A stretch of DNA of 64,000 nt, from contig OY782679.1 in the NCBI GenBank assembly GCA_963678055.1, positions 124,001 to 188,000 on the forward strand, written 5' to 3'. Below the pieces are notes generated by a model, which was not told the origin of the DNA, searched no databases, and was given only the letters and a program-made list of their open reading frames with translations. The stretch's first letter is position 1, and each line of letters starts with the position of its first letter. The position numbers and the translations under genes were made by a program. Of this stretch, positions 60,617 through 64,000 are shown in pieces. Source of the DNA: CAXXOK01 sp963678055. Its GTDB lineage: Bacteria > Bacillota > Clostridia > Christensenellales > Aristaeellaceae.

Positions 60617-61105
60617 TTACAGGTCAACCGTCAGGGCGGCGTCCTTGTCCAGTACTTTGCGTTTCATATCGTCGCGTGCGCGGCACAGGCGGGCGTAGAG
60701 TTCATCGTCGTCCTGCGCTATAATCTGCGCGGCGAGGATGGCGGCATTGGCGGCCCCGTCAATGGCGACAGTTGCAACCGGCAATCCGGCAGGCATCTGC
60801 ACGGTGGACAAAAGTGCGTCCAGACCATCCAAAGTCGAGCTTTTTACAGGAATACCGATCACTGGCAGTACCGTGCGGGCGGCCAGTGCGCCAGCCAAAT
60901 GCGCTGCCTTACCGGCGGCGGCAATCAACACGCCAAACCCGTTGTCCTTAGCTTCCGCCGCAAACTTGGCAGCCTCGTCGGGCGTGCGGTGAGCGGAAAA
61001 TACGTGTGCTTCAAAGGGAATGCCTAGGGTTTTCAACTGTTCAAAACAGGGTTTGAGTACGGGTAAATCGCTGTCCGAACCCATGATCACGGCCACTTTT
61101 TTCAT
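60617..61105 (-). CDS. purE: 5-(carboxyamino)imidazole ribonucleotide mutase
   Basis: A 162-residue enzyme. VAVIMGSDSDLPVLKPC, FSAHRTPDEAAKFA and AAAGKAAHLAGALAART are the standard PurE blocks, with the last forming the 40s-type binding loop. It either rearranges N5-CAIR made by PurK, or carboxylates AIR directly if class II. No purK is in the operon, so the class is open. AAGGAG precedes the ATG. It is the first gene of the purine operon. Confidence 0.95.
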   Translation of the reverse strand: MKKVAVIMGSDSDLPVLKPCFEQLKTLGIPFEAHVFSAHRTPDEAAKFAAEAKDNGFGVLIAAAGKAAHLAGALAARTVLPVIGIPVKSSTLDGLDALLSTVQMPAGLPVATVAIDGAANAAILAAQIIAQDDDELYARLCRARDDMKRKVLDKDAALTVDL

Positions 61106-61168
61106 CCATGCGCTCCTTACTGTGCGTGCCTGTTCTTCCCGCCGTACTTCGGCGGGGAAGACTTAACT

Positions 61169-61197
61169 ATTATAATGAAAGCCATAACGCAAGTCAA
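61169..61197 (-). promoter_or_regulatory. Sigma-70 promoter of the purine operon
   Basis: On the minus strand TTGACT (61192-61197), 17-base spacer, TATAAT (61169-61174), about 65 bases before the purE ATG. Confidence 0.85.
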
Positions 61198-61303
61198 TAT
61201 TGTTCCATGTGGCGCAAGTGCCGCCAAATCTTACATTTTCAGCCCCTTTTCAACCGCATCTCAGCCCCTGCGGGACGCGGGTGGTCCCACCCGTGACACA
61301 TGG

Positions 61304-61332
61304 TGGACTTACACACAGCGGTGTGATAAAAT
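61304..61332 (+). promoter_or_regulatory. Probable promoter of the guaA-like gene
   Basis: TGGACT (61304-61309), 17-base spacer, TAAAAT (61327-61332). The spacer has a CACAC/GTGTG inverted repeat that could be an operator. About 70 bases before the ATG. Confidence 0.55.
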
Positions 61333-61400
61333 TAATCCTGTATACCCGCATGGCGGTCGCACATCTGTAGCCGTCTCCCCCGGGCTAGAGGAGGAATCCG

Positions 61401-62846
61401 ATGCTTGAAACAATTATCATTCTCGACTGTGACCAGCTGCTGTCGGGTCTGATTGCGCGTACGCTGCGCAGCCAGGATTTCTATTGTGAGCTGATGCCCC
61501 CCGAAACCACGCTGGACGATCTGAAAACCACCAACGTCAAAGGCGTGATTATCGCAGCCGAAAACGGCGGCACGGTTTGCGCGCTGGATGCTTCTCTGCT
61601 TAACGCGCCCTTCCCGGTGCTGGCGCTGGGCGCGGCGGCTGTAACCATTTGCGAGCTGGTGGGCGGCGAGGCGCAAACCATGGCCGACGAAGCCGAAAAC
61701 ATCACCCTGGGGCTTTCCGACAGCCCTTTGTTTGACGGCATTACCGGCGGCGAGCGCGTGATTAAAAACCTCTGCAACCTCACCCTTCCAAAGGAAGCCC
61801 AGACCATTGCCACCGCCACGGAGCGCTGCATCGGCTTTCGGATGGAAGGCAACGTGTTTGCCGTACAATATACCATCGAGCGTAACGACCCGGACTCGCT
61901 GCACCTGCTGCACAATTTTGCCGAAAAAATTTGCGGTATGGAAGCGGTCTGGGATGCTAACTATATAATCCACGAGGCCGTGGAAGACATCCGACTGAAA
62001 GCCGACGGCGGCGGCGTGCTGTGTGCCGTATCCGGCGGGATTGATTCTGCCGTCTGTGCCAAGCTTGCACACATGGCCGTGGACGACAAGCTAACCTGCC
62101 TGTTCGTAGACACCGGCCTGTTCCGCAAAAACGAGCCGGAAGAAGTTGCCAAAGCATTTGAGGAAATTCCCGGCATGCAGCTCAAGTTTTTGGACGCAAA
62201 AGACGTGTTCCTTACGGCGCTGGAAGGCGTACGCGAGGAAACGGAGAAAACGCGGATTACCGCAGCGCTGTTCAAACAGGTGTTTTTCGATCAGCTCAAG
62301 GAATTCCCCGATGTAAACACCATTGTCATGGGCACCAACTATAACGATTCCTTATACGGCACAACCGCGCCCAAAACGCCCCCCGAGGGCACCCCGGATC
62401 GCTATACCACCGTTGAGCCCGTACGCGCGCTGTTCAAGTCCGAGGTCAAGCGCCTGGGCGAGCGGCTCTCCATGCCGCGTTCCATCATGGAGCGACAGCC
62501 GTTCCCGGCGGCGGGGCTGGCCTCGCGCATTCTGGGCACGGTCAACCCAAAGAAGCTCGGCATGCTGCGCGAATGCAGCGCCTTTCTCCATGAAGAAATA
62601 CTCCGTGCCGGGCAGGAAAAACGCCTGTGGCAATATTACGCCGCTCTGTCGGACAACCCCGACGGACAGCAGGGCTATGTGGTCATCCTACGCGCATGCC
62701 AGGCGGGCGACGGCGAGGCCTATGCCGCCAGACTGCCCTATGATTTGCTTGAACGCGTCACCGAACGTATCCTCGCGGCAGTTCCGCAGGTCAAGCGCGT
62801 GGTGTACGACCTGACCCCCAGCTACCACTACTCCTTTTTGGAGTAA
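61401..62846 (+). CDS. guaA: GMP synthase-like protein with degenerate glutaminase domain
   Basis: A 481-residue protein with the GuaA layout. The ATP pyrophosphatase part is well kept: VSGGIDSAVCAKLA (P-loop at 211-217), CLFVDTGLFRKNEPEEV, and RLPYDLLERV. The N-terminal amidotransferase domain (1-180) is broken: the nucleophile elbow (normal G-I-C-Y-G) reads ALGAA with Gly77 in place of Cys, and Q-F-H-P-E reads QYTIE with Thr158 in place of His; only Glu160 remains. The normal oxyanion SGGP also reads AAEN. The C-terminus ends TPSYHYSFLE and not the usual KPPATIEWE. It may use free ammonia, or have another substrate. AGGAGGAA precedes the ATG. It is divergent from the purine operon, which supports a purine role. 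Confidence 0.85.
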   Translation: MLETIIILDCDQLLSGLIARTLRSQDFYCELMPPETTLDDLKTTNVKGVIIAAENGGTVCALDASLLNAPFPVLALGAAAVTICELVGGEAQTMADEAENITLGLSDSPLFDGITGGERVIKNLCNLTLPKEAQTIATATERCIGFRMEGNVFAVQYTIERNDPDSLHLLHNFAEKICGMEAVWDANYIIHEAVEDIRLKADGGGVLCAVSGGIDSAVCAKLAHMAVDDKLTCLFVDTGLFRKNEPEEVAKAFEEIPGMQLKFLDAKDVFLTALEGVREETEKTRITAALFKQVFFDQLKEFPDVNTIVMGTNYNDSLYGTTAPKTPPEGTPDRYTTVEPVRALFKSEVKRLGERLSMPRSIMERQPFPAAGLASRILGTVNPKKLGMLRECSAFLHEEILRAGQEKRLWQYYAALSDNPDGQQGYVVILRACQAGDGEAYAARLPYDLLERVTERILAAVPQVKRVVYDLTPSYHYSFLE

Positions 62847-62882
62847 GCCCCTCGACAGTTTACCCGCGCAGGAGAGAGTTTC

Positions 62883-63731
62883 ATGCTACATTTTACCAAG
62901 ATGCATGGCATCGGCAACGATTACATTTATATCAACGGCTTTGAAGAAACCCTGCCCGACGATCTGCCCGCACTGGCGCGCCGCATGAGCCCGCGCCACA
63001 CCGCCGTAGGCAGCGACGGGCTGATTCTCATTCTGCCGTCCGATGAGGCGGACGTGCGCATGCGCATGTTTAACCCCGATGGTAGCGAGGCCGAAATGTG
63101 CGGCAACGGCATACGCTGCGTGGCCGCCTACAGCTACGATCGCGGCCTGTGTCAGCGCACGCAGATGACCATTGAAACCCGCGCGGGCATTAAAAACGCG
63201 TCCATCATTTTAGATGACATGGGCCGCAGCAAGGCCGTGCGCATCGACATGGGCGTGCCCGTAACCGCCGGGGATCGCATCCCCAGCCAGTTTATTTCAA
63301 ACCCCGTAACCATGCAGCCGATTACCGCGCTGGATCAAACCTTCCCCGTCACCCTGGTCAACATGGGCAACCCCCATGCTGTAACCTTTGTGGAGGATGT
63401 GAAAACCGCCCCGGTGCTGACCGCCGGACCGGTGCTGGAGGCCGACCCGGCCTTCCCCAAGCGCGCCAATATCGAGTTTATACAGGTACAGGATCGCCAA
63501 AACCTGATCATGCGCGTGTGGGAGCGCGGTGCAGGAGAAACCCACGCCTGCGGTACCGGTGCTTGCGCCGCCGCGGTCGCGGCCGTACTCAACGGCCTTT
63601 CTGATCGCCGGGTAACTGTGCATCTTTTGGACGGCGATCTGGATATTGTATGGGACGGAGAAACCGACCACGTCCACATGACCGGCCCCATTGCCTATGT
63701 ATATGAGGGGATTTGGTCTGAATCAAAGTAA
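62883..63731 (+). CDS. dapF: Diaminopimelate epimerase
   Basis: A 282-residue racemase-type enzyme that turns LL-DAP to meso-DAP for lysine and peptidoglycan. Both catalytic Cys are present: Cys73 in EMCGNGIRC and the second in HACGTGACAAA. FTKMHGIGNDYIYI is the standard N-terminus. CAGGAGAGAG precedes the ATG. It lies 36 bases after the guaA-like gene and 39 before dapL, so the three may share a transcript. Confidence 0.96.
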   Translation: MLHFTKMHGIGNDYIYINGFEETLPDDLPALARRMSPRHTAVGSDGLILILPSDEADVRMRMFNPDGSEAEMCGNGIRCVAAYSYDRGLCQRTQMTIETRAGIKNASIILDDMGRSKAVRIDMGVPVTAGDRIPSQFISNPVTMQPITALDQTFPVTLVNMGNPHAVTFVEDVKTAPVLTAGPVLEADPAFPKRANIEFIQVQDRQNLIMRVWERGAGETHACGTGACAAAVAAVLNGLSDRRVTVHLLDGDLDIVWDGETDHVHMTGPIAYVYEGIWSESK

Positions 63732-63770
63732 TCACATGCATCACTACAGCAGAAAGCGGAGGGAATACGA

Positions 63771-64000
63771 TTGAACGTCAACCCAAATTATGAAAAACTC
63801 CCCGGAAGCTATTTATTTGCCGAAATTGCCCGCAGAGTGAAAGCCTTTCAAGCAGAAACCCCGGATGCAAACTTAATCAAACTGGGCATCGGCGATGTCA
63901 CCCGCCCGCTGGCCCCCGCCGTGGTCGAGGCCATGAAACAGGCAGCCGACGAGCTGCTGTCCGGAGACACCATGCGTGGCTACGGCCCGGATTTCGGGTA
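63771..64000 (+). CDS. dapL: LL-diaminopimelate aminotransferase, N-terminal fragment
   Basis: The first 76 codons of a PLP-dependent aminotransferase, cut by the window edge. The start is a TTG with GGAGGG upstream, giving NVNPNYEKLPGSYLFAEIARR, which fits the DapL N-terminus. Further on, LIKLGIGDVTRPLAPAVVEAMK is typical of this class. It converts tetrahydrodipicolinate to LL-DAP in one step, bypassing DapCDE, and feeds dapF just upstream. Confidence 0.93.
   Translation, partial: MNVNPNYEKLPGSYLFAEIARRVKAFQAETPDANLIKLGIGDVTRPLAPAVVEAMKQAADELLSGDTMRGYGPDFG

Larger units (their letters stand above)
61106..61400. other. Divergent control region between purE and guaA
   Basis: 295 bases with two facing-away promoters (see below). 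Between them lies a short hairpin or palindrome CGGGTGG-TC-CCACCCG (61278-61293). No PurR-box with a CGAAC core and no purine riboswitch core is recognised. Confidence 0.5.

Noticed and set aside
61198..61400. Possible purine riboswitch before guaA
   Set aside because: The conserved purine-aptamer core and loop pairings are not seen, and the leader after the likely promoter is only about 60-70 bases.

Overview
The window looks like a chromosomal stretch from a fermentative Clostridia-type member of the Firmicutes/Bacillota, with moderately high GC. Evidence for this: Shine-Dalgarno sites of the AGGAGG type and frequent TTG/GTG starts, the plsX-acpP-rnc order, an Fe-S type PurF, a single-chain PurL of about 1,226 residues, an LL-diaminopimelate aminotransferase (DapL) next to DapF, and PadR/Abi/TRAP gene content. 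A Christensenellales- or Oscillospirales-like gut or plant-fibre organism is my best guess, but only a guess. The two substrate-binding proteins lack a lipobox Cys, which is unusual for a monoderm.

Layout. 1-5.0 kb: rnc (cut by the window edge), acpP and plsX, then a very large membrane-anchored PQQ-type beta-propeller protein. 5.0-12 kb: an acetyltransferase overlapping a class 3 lipase, an MsrA-MsrB fusion, and a heterodimeric ABC exporter. 12.4-18.4 kb: a hexuronate operon (TRAP binding protein, two TRAP permeases, uxuA, uxuB) with a clear sigma-70 promoter and three TTGTATAC operator-like sites upstream. 18.5-25.1 kb: a YcxB-like protein, two tandem acetyltransferases, an unknown protein, two tandem ArsB/NhaD-type transporters with matching promoters, and a CPA2 antiporter behind a long leader. 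25.3-26.3 kb: an AT-rich Abi/HEPN gene. 26.4-34.9 kb: pectin use (pectinesterase, DsrE protein, radical SAM protein, sugar ABC transporter, GH105, GH28). 35.1-36.5 kb: a LysE exporter and a secreted protein ending in a GGADGPT motif. 36.7-38.9 kb: an AT-rich membrane HerA/DUF87 ATPase. 39.1-41.7 kb: a PadR-controlled cluster of three membrane proteins built from about twelve units of roughly 51 residues with a WWPLS motif. 42-47.8 kb: EamA, pgsA, rseP, dxr, rapZ, murB. 48-61.1 kb: a complete purine operon purE-C-F-M-N-O-H-D-L-B. 61.4-64 kb: a divergent guaA-like gene, dapF, and the start of dapL.

How parts work together. The pectin locus should give methanol, galacturonate and unsaturated galacturonosyl or rhamnosyl oligomers; the TRAP/uxuAB operon would import and degrade hexuronates, so the two loci probably belong to one diet programme. 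The purine operon makes IMP by the ten-step route, with step ten done by an archaeal-type PurO and step nine by a PurH lacking its cyclohydrolase half. The divergently transcribed GuaA-like protein has lost the glutaminase nucleophile and histidine, suggesting ammonia-dependent GMP synthesis or another amidation. The most unusual items are this GuaA, the WWPLS repeat array, the GGADGPT secreted protein, a cluster of DnaA-box-like 9-mers between purE and purC, and the AT-rich HerA and Abi genes. I saw no rRNA, convincing tRNA, insertion sequence or CRISPR array.
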